From NCBI GenBank assembly GCA_932294295.1, contig OW028579.1, forward strand, positions 28,593,250 to 28,657,249: a stretch of 64,000 nucleotides of DNA. Direction: 5' to 3'. Below, piece by piece: positions 10,930 through 43,266 of this stretch. Both the position numbers and the translations under genes were made by a program. The notes beneath the pieces were generated by a model. The model was not told the origin of the DNA, ran no database searches, and was given only the letters and a program-made list of their open reading frames with translations. Source of the stretch: Alitta virens (taxonomy: Eukaryota > Annelida > Polychaeta > Phyllodocida > Nereididae). Each line of letters begins with the position of its first letter. Position 1 is the first letter of the stretch.

Positions 10930-12151
10930 TCATACGTTTGCATGACAATAATTAAATGCTGTGTATTTTGTGCACTTGTGTGCTACATATGCACCTGGGA
11001 TGATCTCATGGGTGTCTGCATTTTCCTGGTCCACATCATTAACTTCAGCAGTTGGATACTTCAGCCTCAGTAGGTTGTGCAACACACAGCAAGCAAGAGT
11101 TATGGTGCGCACTCTTTCAGCACTTTGAGGCATTGTTGTGAGGAGACACCTGAACCTAGCAGCCAAAAGTCCAAAGGCATTCTCTACCACCCGTCTAGCT
11201 CTAGAAAGTCTGTAGTTGAAGATTCGGTCTTCCATGCTCATGTTCCTGTGAGGCAGAGGCTTCATCATCCAAGTTTGCAGTCCAAAGGCATCATCCCCAA
11301 CTATGAAGTAAGGCACTGGTTGGTCATCATTAGGCAGGTTATCTCGTTCAGGTAATCCAATGTTCCCACTTTCTAGAGCTTCCTTCAATTCTGTCTGACT
11401 AAACACTCCAGCATCTGAGCCTGATCCACTGGCACAAATGTCAACATAGAGGAACTTGTATTCAGCATCAACTACAGCCAGTAGGATAACAGAGAAAAAT
11501 CCCTTGTAGTCGTAGAACAGGGATCCAGACTTCCTTGGACATCTGATGGCAACGTGCTTCCCATCAATTGCGCCAACACAGTGGGGGAAGTTCCATCTGT
11601 TGTAGAATCCATTGGCAACTTCTTTCCAGGCTTCTGGGGTTCAGGACAACGCATCACTTCTGCTGAGTACTCGTCTATGATGGCCTGGCAGACTTCAATG
11701 TCAAGAATAGAAATGGTATTGAAGGCTACCCTAAATCCATACTGAAGAGACATGTAGCTGTTGCCTGTACCCAGGTAGCGCAAGGTGATAGCCAGTTTCA
11801 ATCCAGGTTCAAGGGCCCTCCTCCAAAATGTATCCTGCTTTGTAATCCTAGGTCTCACTCTGGCAAGAACTTCATGAAATAAGTCAGGCTCCATCCTCAT
11901 GAAATTCTTGAAGCCACCCACATCTTCTGCAGTCAATTCAGCCATCAGATTTTCATACTGCCCATAAAGAGGTCTTCTTAGAAGCCAAGGTCGCACCCAC
12001 ATTCGCCTTCCTCTTCTTCTTCTTCGTGCAGCACCAGCATTTGTACCTCATCTTCATCACTTGTTGTTCTGGGACTCTCTGCATCTTCTTGCAGTTTCTG
12101 TTCTTCTTGCAGAAGTATATCCTTTGCAGCAGTAAGTAGCTGCACTTGCAT
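10930..12151 (-). pseudogene. Harbinger DDE transposase (HARBI1-like), two frameshifts
   Basis: Family-typical DDE_Tnp_4 protein. From the ATG at 12151-12149 an acidic leader runs MQVQLLTAAKDILLQEEQ...TSDEDE...HEEEEEE. It then needs a shift inside the GAA tract (about 12008-12026) to continue as RRRRRRGRR-MWVRPWLLRRPLYGQ. Recognisable segments follow: FKNFMRMEPDLFHEVLARV, LKLAITLRYLGTGNSYMSL and YGFRVAFNTIS. A 1-bp loss near 11636-11643 shifts the frame before EAWKEVANGFYNRWNFPHC. The catalytic core is intact beyond it: GAIDGKHVAIRCP (first Asp), YVDICASGSGSDAGVF (second Asp) and SRARRVVENAFGLLAARF (Glu). It ends after CVLHNLLRLKYP with a normal-length tail. An ATG-initiated internal frame also starts at 12002 (MWVRPW). 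Role: cut-and-paste transposition with TWA targets. Confidence 0.9.
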
Positions 12152-12538
12152 TCAATTCCACCCTCTGGTGATGTGATAATAAAGACATATCCAACTCTTC
12201 TGTAGTAGCAGCAACACCTTTGCAGTATGGTAGTCCAAAGCGGAATGATGGACAGTGGGCCACAGGCACCATGTAAAATCCGGTTCACTCCGCACTCTTC
12301 TGGGACAGTCATGTTACCTCCGGCAACAACCAGGGACCGCTCCGTGTTGCACCAGGCACAGCTGTGCACCGCCTTGTTTCAACTGTACATATCTGTGTAG
12401 CGACCGTATTCATCTGTGTAAGGACCGTGTTGCTCCTTGTTGACACCGTATTGCCATCATGTACACACCGCCAAACATTTCGTTTGTTGACATTTCCAGC
12501 TTTTTCTCCCGGACCACCCTGGATTTAAAGAAATTTTA

Positions 12539-12583
12539 CTCCGGGACACTCCAGCATCTGATCCGGCTATGTGTGAAGGGGCC
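12539..12583 (-). repeat. Harbinger right terminal inverted repeat
   Basis: Reverse-complement partner of 8390-8434; followed directly by TTAA. Confidence 0.9.
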
Positions 12584-12607
12584 TTAACAAATCCCATTGT
12601 TTTGGAA

Positions 12608-12716
12608 GCTAAACTCTAGAAGACGTCATGTGCATCCAGGATTCCAATTGGCTAAGTGACTACCTTAACAAATTAATGGGAGTCCTGGATTCACATGACG
12701 TCATCTGGAGTTAAGC
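12608..12716. repeat. Foldback repeat with CRE-like arms
   Basis: 35-bp arms (12608-12642 and 12682-12716) pair with ~80% identity around a 39-bp loop. The right arm holds a perfect TGACGTCA at 12696-12703, and the left arm has AGACGTCA. It lies 25 bp outside the Harbinger end. Confidence 0.8.
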
Positions 12717-13279
12717 ATCTTCAATGTTTGGAGTGAGGATGATGAATTTGGCTGTAAAATTAATCAGCCTATATCAAGCAGTCATATATGCACATAAGCC
12801 TACATCCAAAGTGACCTACCTGACGTATTAATTTGCTCTCAACCAATCACATGTGTTTTTAATGCGCAAAAACCTGAACATGAGTGGCACATGCCGCACA
12901 TCCTACAGTGACTTCTGCGATCTTCATTTTTGTCTGTAAATCCATGCATTCGGATGTTTGAGCAATTCAAAGGCTTCAATCACATAAACGTGTCTGATGT
13001 CAAAATAAAGAGCTTTTGAAATTTTTTTTTTCCGGGCTCTATTATCATTTATTCGTACTATATATGAAAATGTAGTATAGAGTCTATGTAAAAGTTTTTA
13101 ATTTAGGCATATAAAGTCAATGAATTGTCTATCTTCATGCGCAGTCAGTGGACCTTTACTGAGTCCATCTCTTATGAAGCTACGTTCAATAACAGCCTTA
13201 GCTGATATAGTCTCCACCTGCTTGCTGCTATCTCCACAATGTCTATGCATAAGTCCCTTGACTTCATATGCAGTCAATT
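12717..13279. other. No gene recognised
   Basis: AT-rich spacer between the foldback repeat and the reverse transcriptase remnant; contains a T-run at 13021. Confidence 0.5.
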
Positions 13280-15534
13280 TTTAAATTTTATCAATGCTTA
13301 TCCCTATGTTGCTGCATGTCTTTGACACATTATTTCCAATGACAGATGTTGAGGTCTTTATCAAATTCCTCTGACATATTTTACAGACATGTTTTTGTTT
13401 GTCAGAATAATGTGTCCAAATTTGATAACTCTGGACATGAACATAATATATTATGTATTTCACAAAGTTCTGAGTCTAGGCATCTTAAAATAGATGAATT
13501 AGCTAAATGGGGTAACCACTATATGTCTCAGATGGTTTTTTGCCAGGCCACATGCAGACTGGACAACAGTCTAACTGGTAAGATGCAATAGATCCAAATT
13601 TGGACCAAAATATGTTGTATTGCCTGTAAAACGCTGACAAAACTCCATCAGAATCAGAATCTCTTGTATTGACCTTTTGTATACTTATGTACAAGTAAAC
13701 GAAAAGTAATGTATAAATATTTCTATTCATGTCATGCACCTTTAAGTCACCATATATTTTTAATCCAAGGTGTGTTACACTTGTCTGCTCTACAACCTAA
13801 TTTAATCTTGCGTGGTACACGTACAGTTCTGCCTTGCTTTTTGAAATATAATATACTGATGTTTATATCCATTGAATTCCATGTTATAATCTTGGGCAAA
13901 TGTCAAACATATATCCATCATTTTTGTCATACCAGTGACAGAAGAAGCAATAAGAGCTAATTCATCCGCATAACAATACGCTCCCATAAAATAAAGTCCA
14001 ATGTAACATCCATAAGAACTGCATCTAAGTTGTTTAAGTAAGACATCTACATAAATGCAAAAAAAAGGGTGAGAGAACACCCCCTTGCGTGACCCCATTA
14101 GTCACTTTGAAACAGTCAGTTCGGACATTCTGCCATTTACTTCTTAAATTCGGACATCCTATCATTTAATTTTTAATTTTGGTTAAGGTATGTAGGTTAT
14201 GCATGATGTCAACCATTGCTTGGAAAAGTTTAACAAATCCACTTTGTCGAAAGCCTTCGACATGTCCAAGAGTAGGCAATGAACAGTACTGCCCTCTGTC
14301 ACTGATACAAACTTTCCTGCAATCTCTTGAAGCATTGTGGCACATAATACTGTACATATATTACTTTTGAAAATTGTAAGTCATCAGTCAGCAAACACTT
14401 CCTTTGTTTTTCAAGGAAGACCAGTTCGAATCATTTTGTGATGCAACTACTCAAAGTTTTAGCTCTATATTTTTCAGATCTATTTGTGAGCTTGGTCTTT
14501 GGTATCAGACACATTGTGCCATATAACAGTACGTTTGATGCATATCCATGACATATTATTGCAGAAAAATACAGAGCAAGTAATAAAAATAAGTTATGTG
14601 ATCCATGTATAATGCATTTTGACGTTAGTCTTTCAAAGTCATCTCGTTTGCCTGCCTTTAAACTACCTGCCGTTTTTTTTTCACAGTTTCAGTATCCACA
14701 ACATGTGAGATTTGTTTGTAATATTTGATATAATGTGAATAAGCTGTGTCATAATCTGATCAATATTTCTATCACTATTGATTTTGCTGGTAGGTAAAGT
14801 GTTAAACCTTCTTTCAAATAAATCCACAATCTTTGACAGATCATCTTCATCTACTACTGATGGGACTGTCATTCTTATCAAAACTTCTTACCTCATTCCA
14901 GAAGTCTCGATGGTGATTTTGTGACAAAGCATTTGCCATCTTGCTTGCCCTAATGACATCATTGCTCTTTTAACAATGTCTCACAGCATAGTGATACCTT
15001 CAACGTTATCATTCCATCCTGGCATACCGTTCTTTTTCTTATTTCCCATTGATGGTATGCATTGTTTTTCTGCAATTTTACATGCTGCAATAACATCTTC
15101 TAAAAATGTATCCATCTCTGGCCTATGGTTCTTACAGTCATACTCCATACATAAGACTGCTTCTTTGGGAATTTGTATCCTTTGCAGCAATGAGTGCAGT
15201 TGATGTGGCCCAATGCCAGGCTCTCCTCTGAGTAAACACTCTGCCACACTTTGCTCCATGGTACATGACAGAAATGTCAAATTCAAAGATTAATCCAACA
15301 TGTTTTCAATTGACTGTGACACAAATGTGATCTATGAGTGACTTTGTGTCTATAGGTATTGATTCGATTATAATCATCTGTGAAAACCACAATTTTTTTT
15401 CCACAGTTTACTTTCTTTCCCTTCACAATGATCATGATGATGCACTTGTTTTGCATGGCATCCGAGAAACAAGCATTTTGAAATAAAGTCAACCTGCAAA
15501 CTGTGTAAGTTAACTCTATGGGAGTCTCTGCCAC
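13280..15534 (-). pseudogene. Decayed non-LTR retrotransposon with reverse transcriptase
   Basis: Pieces of one ORF lie in order on the minus strand, interrupted by stops and shifts. From N to C they are: AEKQCIPSMGNKKKNGMPGW (about 15090-15010); HYAVRHC.KSNDVIRASKMA and ALSQNHHRDFWNEV; VVDEDDLSKIVDLFERRFNT; RT motif A LLDMSKAFDKVDF (about 14280-14240); motif B NGVTQGGVLSPFFFCIYVDV (about 14099-14040); and motif C AYCYADELALIA, where the catalytic YADD has become YADE (about 13980). A following EFNGYKHQYIIF matches the region after motif C. This is the finger-palm order of CR1/Jockey-group LINEs; the clade is not assigned. Endonuclease residues upstream of 15.3 kb are doubtful. It is immobile now. 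Confidence 0.85.
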
Positions 15535-15610
15535 AGGGCTTCTTACACATTTTTCTTGTGCTCTTATATATTTAGAGATAGAGATAAAATAGGTGTAAGA
15601 AACCCTGTGG
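15531..15610. repeat. Hairpin, 18-bp arms
   Basis: CCACAGGGCTTCTTACAC pairs with GTGTAAGAAACCCTGTGG (17 of 18 bases) across 44 bp. Confidence 0.85.
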
Positions 15611-15643
15611 TCTCTACATCATACCATCTGGACTCTAGAGGGT

Positions 15644-15718
15644 GCCAATTTACTGCCTAAGTTTTGTAAGAACCGAGAAATGAGCAACTGAAAATGGTAA
15701 CTTTGGCAGTAAATTGGC
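15644..15718. repeat. Hairpin, 14-bp arms
   Basis: GCCAATTTACTGCC at 15644-15657 is the exact reverse complement of GGCAGTAAATTGGC at 15705-15718. Confidence 0.85.
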
Positions 15719-17700
15719 TCAGTTTGGACTCAAGTATCTTCTATAGTGTCACTTCATATTTTATGAGATGTATATAGATGTGCACCAGAACAACTCTCCT
15801 TTTATTTCATGTATTCGAATTTTTACTATAAAGGAATACAAAACAAAAATTGGGAGAGAACGCGTTTCTCCATTATATTCTTATGGGAAACATACAGTTG
15901 GTGGACAGACAGTTGTACGAGAAAACAATCCACTTAATTTTGAGGGGCTCTAGCTAGAGGGGCATTGGTTCATGATAAACCCAGTATTTCTAGGGTAACC
16001 TGTAGATTTGGAATGAGTTTTAACTGTCTAAATGCATTGTTTTGAGATTTTCTTTTTAAAGTGGTCCAATCCAGGAAACAGTGTCTTTGATTGGACCCTG
16101 TTTCCTCAATTGAACCCACCATCATTTCACCCTGAAATATTCACATTGCTGGTGCAAACATTTTTAATTAGCTAGACTTCCACCAGTCCATTCTAATAAA
16201 CATGTAGATTAATAATTACCAAGAGAGACACACCGGAATCCAATGCTAAATCAGAAAACAAATTTGGAAAATTTGCTGACATACAGAAAGTATCCTCCAG
16301 GTCAGTTATTTTTTGTTAAATTATATCAGAGCTATTGAAATCAGTATATTGAATAATTTTCAAAATACTCCAACAATGTGCCACAATTTACTTGGGTTAA
16401 TCAATTATGCATATTTTCTTTTAATTGCTTTATTTTGTTGCCAGAATAGTCATTTATATCATATAATACTATAAGATATGAATGATATTTACTATCTGGA
16501 AAAAAAATAATAACGAAAAAAAAATATAGTTTGTTCCAAATTAAGTAATAATATTTTGGAACATTTAGTGGAAATCACGAAAATTTAGATTTTTATATTC
16601 CCTGTATTTTTCTAAAAATCAAAAATTCCCATGAATTTCTCACCTTAATTGCTAATTTAAGTGTTTTGCCACAATTATTATAAAAAACGGTGCAGATAAA
16701 AGTGATACTATAGAAAATATTGATATGTCAACATGATATTACTTTATGTAATGAAAATAGTCAAACCATTTCTTAAATGCCCATCAAAAATTACCTTTGA
16801 GATTAATTCAAAATATGGGACTTTTTTCTTATACAGCATAAATTTTGTCATCATTTAAAACCATTTTTGTACATTTCTGAGATTCTTAATCTATATTTAA
16901 TGAAGCCTGAAAGATAGATATGTTTGCTGTTGCAACAGAGCAAATTTAAGTAAAAAATGGCTCCAAGAGGCACCAACTTTGAGATGCTCCTGCAGAAAAA
17001 CTAAATACAATTTAAGAATTCTGACTTAATTTTTCATGGGACGTGTTAACGTCAGAAAATTCTGAGAACCTCAGCCAAACCACTCTGCATGGTTTTCTCT
17101 GAGACATGTCATTTACATTAGTTTTTTAAATTTTGTTAGTGTCCAGGGGGTGTTCTCTTTAACTAAGTGTGAAAAGGGCTCAATTTTCCATATCATAGGG
17201 TCATTAAAGCACCTGTTTTCACTAGGCATGGCCCTACTTTTCTAGCAATGAAATTTCAAGAGATGGTACCCTGTTAGGACTATCACTGGGTAAGGGTTGG
17301 AGCTCTCTCAGCCCAGCACCCCCGTATATTTTTAAGGTGAGAAGCCCCCGCAACCAATTAAGGCTTGCCTCCAACCCCAGTTTAGTCCGTGGCAACCTGA
17401 TGATCATAAATATTACCAAAATAATATGTGAGAAGATAATTCCTGAATTAAATATGCATGACCCCCCCCCTCTCCCTCCCAAATAAATCATACATGTATA
17501 CATGTACATTTACTAACAAGGTTTAATATGACAATGAATTTAACGATGATATATATATATACTTGTGTAATTTGTAAAATAAGCCCTATATAGCCTAGGT
17601 TGCAAATAGCCTAGTATAGGCCTATATATAGATTATATCTAGAGTTATTTAAGACAAGTTTGAAACGCTCATTAGTCCCACTCTAAAGTGTGTGTAAATA
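15719..17700. other. AT-rich intergenic, no gene
   Basis: Two kilobases upstream of the kinase promoter. No exon-like frames or RNA genes recognised; a C-run lies at 17462-17480. Confidence 0.5.
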
Positions 17701-18052
17701 TTTCACAAGTGTTTAGTTTATGAATGAAAATTTGGCGAAGTATTTGGTGTGGCGCGAAAGAGATCCAGTGAACCGGATTATTTCGAGCGGCGACATTCCG
17801 TGACACACCACCAGGATTTTTACCCAGAAGGCAGTGCGCGCACTGAGTAAGATCAGTGTGCTATGCATGCTTAAATAGGGGTCAATATTATGGAAAATTA
17901 GACATTTAATACCGGCTCCGGGACAATATGCTTCAAGGATATACGACCTGGATATACTACTTCAAAAACACGGACAAGCTTTTTCTCTAGAAAGGGTTGC
18001 AATCTTGCACATATCGGTCCGATTTTGAGGAATATTTGGCCGGGCTGCGAAA
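17701..18052 (+). promoter_or_regulatory. Putative proximal promoter and 5' UTR of the MAP4K4/MINK1/TNIK-like gene
   Basis: This block is richer in CpG than the surrounding DNA and ends at the start codon. It contains two E2F-like motifs (TTTGGCG at 17731 and GGCGCGAAA at 17751). It also holds a perfect 14-bp palindrome CAGTGCGCGCACTG at 17832-17845 with an NRF1-like core. There is no TATA box in the usual sense. The transcription start cannot be located from sequence. Confidence 0.5.
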
Positions 18053-40184
<22,132 letters not shown>

Positions 40185-42294
40185 GTAAGCCTTGTGTTTT
40201 CCCACTTGTCATAATAACACCTTCCTACATTCCCTGTTTCGTAAAATCGCTGTCGTCGTACAGCTTCTTGTTGTCACTATCTAGACTTACTAACAATACA
40301 CAGTCGTCTTTCTTCTGAATGTAATTCTCAATATTGTCTGTATGGTTGAAGTTTAGTCCCCCGTTATGTACGAGTAGGGATTGGTAGTTTTGATTGGAAT
40401 GGTGCACTTTCGGAATGATGTTGAGAATTTAACGTAAAATTTCCTAAAGTCACTCGAATCCTTTTGTAGCTCTCACAGTGATTTTCCACTATTCAACTTT
40501 AAACAATATTTTGCACATCATAGTTATTACTAACATGGTACGGCAGTGATTCATGCATCTTAATCATATCATTTCAACTAATCGTAATATTTTTAAGTAT
40601 GCTTGGTCCTGAGGTGCACTGTAAGGTGTTGAATCAGGATGTGTTTATGATGGTGCACAGGGTGTATGTATGAATGGTTTTTATGATCACCCGATGAACT
40701 GTCAATGAAATTTGGTGCAAGGTGTGATGTTAGTTCAGTCTGTGCACACCAGATGTAGTTGGTGTCGATGTTAGGGGTGCCCAACTGCCATCTGGTGTTT
40801 ATTGTGGCAGTGTGGTTTGCAGAATTGGTGGTGCCATGCCTGTATTGCATTGTGATCGGAAGTTTTAGATCCGGGAGCCAGAATATGATTTGGATCACCA
40901 CCAAATTTTAATCAATAGTCTATTGGGCACAAACTAATTGCTCACAAAATTTCATCAGGATCCATCCATAACTTTAAATTGGGATACCTAACTTACAAAG
41001 AAAACATGAAAACATACCTGTATTAATGAGTGCGACAATTTGGTAAAACATTTATAAAGCGCAGTAAGTGATTGATTCTGGTGGAGATGTTCTTTCAAGT
41101 CATTCAGTTCATTGTGCCTATTATGAGTACCATATTTTTACAAATCGGCATTGTGTCATGCAGCTTGCTACTGATAATAAGTCTGTCACGACAGCCGTGC
41201 TGTTGTGGATTGCTTGGTTCTAAAGATTTCTAGATTTTTATCGATGCTGAAGAACAGAAAATGACAAGACATTGATGAAGCTGAGTGGCTGGAGACTACT
41301 AAATTTCTGAGAGGCGTAGAAAGTGTTTGAGGTGGAGACATTCTTGAATAGATTTTATAATTAAAGTTGAGAGTTTGAATGGTTATTTGAAAGTCTGGAG
41401 CAGAAATACTGTTTGGCCGCTGATTTTAGCCCATTATTTTTATCCTTTTAGAAAGCGAATGATGGGTTTTATGACAGATCGAATTAAGTCTAGATCCGTG
41501 GGTTGTTAATCCCTGGGGACCGTCAGGGCTATCTGCCTTCGAACAATATGCCTTTGTCATAAATTTGAGCAATTAAATCTCCTCTGGGACAGGAAAACAA
41601 ACACTGCGCAAATCCCAAACGACGGTGAAAATAATGACTTAGGACATTTGAGGTCTTTTATTTGGCCGTGTGATGATAATAGAGATGAAATTGAGTGAAT
41701 GGATCCGAAAGTGATTAAAAGGGCCGATGCCTATCTGGGCTGTGTGAAGTTATTTAATTAATGGTCTAGAAACCCGCGCACTGATTTGTGATGGTTAAGT
41801 GCTTTAAATTGCCTCAGATAGATATGGGTGCAAATGGGTGAACTTGTAGTAACTCTATAAGCCAGTTCCATATTTATGGGTTTTGACCAAATTGACTGGC
41901 ATATTTTGTAATAGATAAAATTCTTTAGAGCGAGAACTGAGTCTTACAGAGTATGAAGTGGTAATAAAAAGACTATAACTGGATGACAGATTAACTTGTA
42001 TTTATTACAGATATCTTGAGGAAACTGTTGTTTATGTAAAACTATTGCTTAGTAATTATAACATTCATTAATTAACATTGTGTATCAGACATGAGCTGCC
42101 ATTTTAAAATCACATAACGAACAAACACTCTTCAATTATGGCAACAGACTACTTCTGATAGTAAGCCATAATTATGTTCTAACATATGAATTATATTAGC
42201 AAATCACATTGTTTTGCATGACTAAATTAGTATTAGCAAATTGTAGCACTTTATATGATTAAATTATTGATCAAAAGCGAAGTAAATTTGGTGA
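40185..42294. other. Presumed kinase intron, no exon recognised
   Basis: A GT-rich stretch (40595-40900) with degenerate repeats, then ordinary AT-rich DNA. An AATAAA on the minus strand at 42006-42001 may serve the NHL gene ~290 bp past its stop. Confidence 0.5.
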
Positions 42295-43266
42295 TTACAA
42301 CAATTTGAACAAAGTCAACTGAGTCCAGCACAAATATACACTCGAAACGGCTAACACCCCAGATTCATGACATATGTCTATTCCAATAGGTCCTTTGAGG
42401 TTCTCATGAGTTAAATGATGTTGCAATCTACCATCCGCAGAATATACAGTTATCCTATTGTTGAAATGGTCAGTCACATATAAATTTCCCTTTGGATCAA
42501 TGCACAATCCTCTAGGGGCCTCTAGCGGTTGTTCGTCACCCCCTCTGGTGGAAAATGAATACAAAAAAGTTCCAGTGATGTTAAACACAATGACTGCCCC
42601 AGTCTGACTGTCCACAATGAATATTCGACCCAAGTGGTCAGTTGCAATACAGCAAGGTTCTTTTAGAATGTTCTGACCGAATGACCGAATTCTCCGAAGC
42701 TTAGAGTCATATAAACTGATCATATTTGTACCTCGGTCATGTACGATGTATAAGTCGTATAACTCGTAGTAATGAAGTAGTCCTGGTTCTTCAAATTTCA
42801 AACGCCAAGTGTTCTTTCTGACAAAAGTCCTTGCGACTGGATAAACGCTCACTTCACAACGTAAGGCATTCGACATCACCACCTCTCCAGATGGAGTCTC
42901 TGAAACTCCATTGATTATCAAACTCTCCATAAATCCGGCATATTTATGAACTTGGGTGCCATCATGTTTTTTGAAAAGATACACACACACACCGTCCGGA
43001 TCAGTGACAATGATCTGTCGAGTTTTCTTCAAAAACAGAACTTGGGTCGGATTGGAAAATGACTTATTTATCTGCCATATTTTCTCAAGTGATTTGGCTT
43101 TACCCCACACTGTTGGTTTTTCAACGGACAGCTGTTCCGAAGTGAACACTTCATCTTTGCATTTTGGAACAATTGTTATTTCTCTCTGGAAAGATTGCTT
43201 GGTTACGTTATGTGGCATATCCGCTTCTGACGGAGGAACAGGCTGGTAACTTGTGTATTGACCCAT
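42295..43266 (-). CDS. NHL-repeat protein, intronless, nested antisense
   Basis: 323 codons from ATG 43266-43264 to the stop at 42297-42295. The open frame extends 31 codons further upstream but contains no other ATG, and it meets a TAA. The chosen ATG has A at -3 and G at +4. The protein begins MGQYTSYQPVPPSE: Gly2 and Ser6 fit the N-myristoylation consensus. After a ~60-residue leader comes a six-bladed beta-propeller-like body. The clearest NHL units are CCIATDHLGRIFIVDSQTGA, APRGLCIDPKGNLYVTDHFN and PIGIDICHESGVLAVSS, each with the P.G..D..G..YV.D..N pattern. There is no RING, B-box or coiled coil before it, so it is not a complete TRIM-NHL protein. The intronless form suggests a retrocopy or a lineage-specific family; membrane tethering is inferred. 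An RFX-type palindrome lies ~500 bp upstream. Confidence 0.9.
   Translation of the reverse strand: MGQYTSYQPVPPSEADMPHNVTKQSFQREITIVPKCKDEVFTSEQLSVEKPTVWGKAKSLEKIWQINKSFSNPTQVLFLKKTRQIIVTDPDGVCVYLFKKHDGTQVHKYAGFMESLIINGVSETPSGEVVMSNALRCEVSVYPVARTFVRKNTWRLKFEEPGLLHYYELYDLYIVHDRGTNMISLYDSKLRRIRSFGQNILKEPCCIATDHLGRIFIVDSQTGAVIVFNITGTFLYSFSTRGGDEQPLEAPRGLCIDPKGNLYVTDHFNNRITVYSADGRLQHHLTHENLKGPIGIDICHESGVLAVSSVYLCWTQLTLFKLL

Larger units (their letters stand above)
8390..12583. mobile_element. PIF/Harbinger DNA transposon, near full length
   Basis: Both ends carry the inverted terminal sequence G(C/G)CCCCTTCACACATAGCC. Similarity continues inward ~45 bp (left ATGGAGCGTCCCGGAG, right reverse complement CTGGAGTGTCCCGGAG). 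Both ends abut TTAA (8386-8389 and 12584-12587), which fits the 3-bp TWA target duplications of this superfamily. Whether the duplication is TAA or TTA cannot be decided. It encodes the two proteins typical of the group: a MADF/Myb-like protein (plus) and a DDE transposase (minus), converging on ~135 bp near 10.8-10.9 kb. GC content and codon use are clearly higher than in the flanks. Three disabling changes show it is no longer autonomous. Confidence 0.93.
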
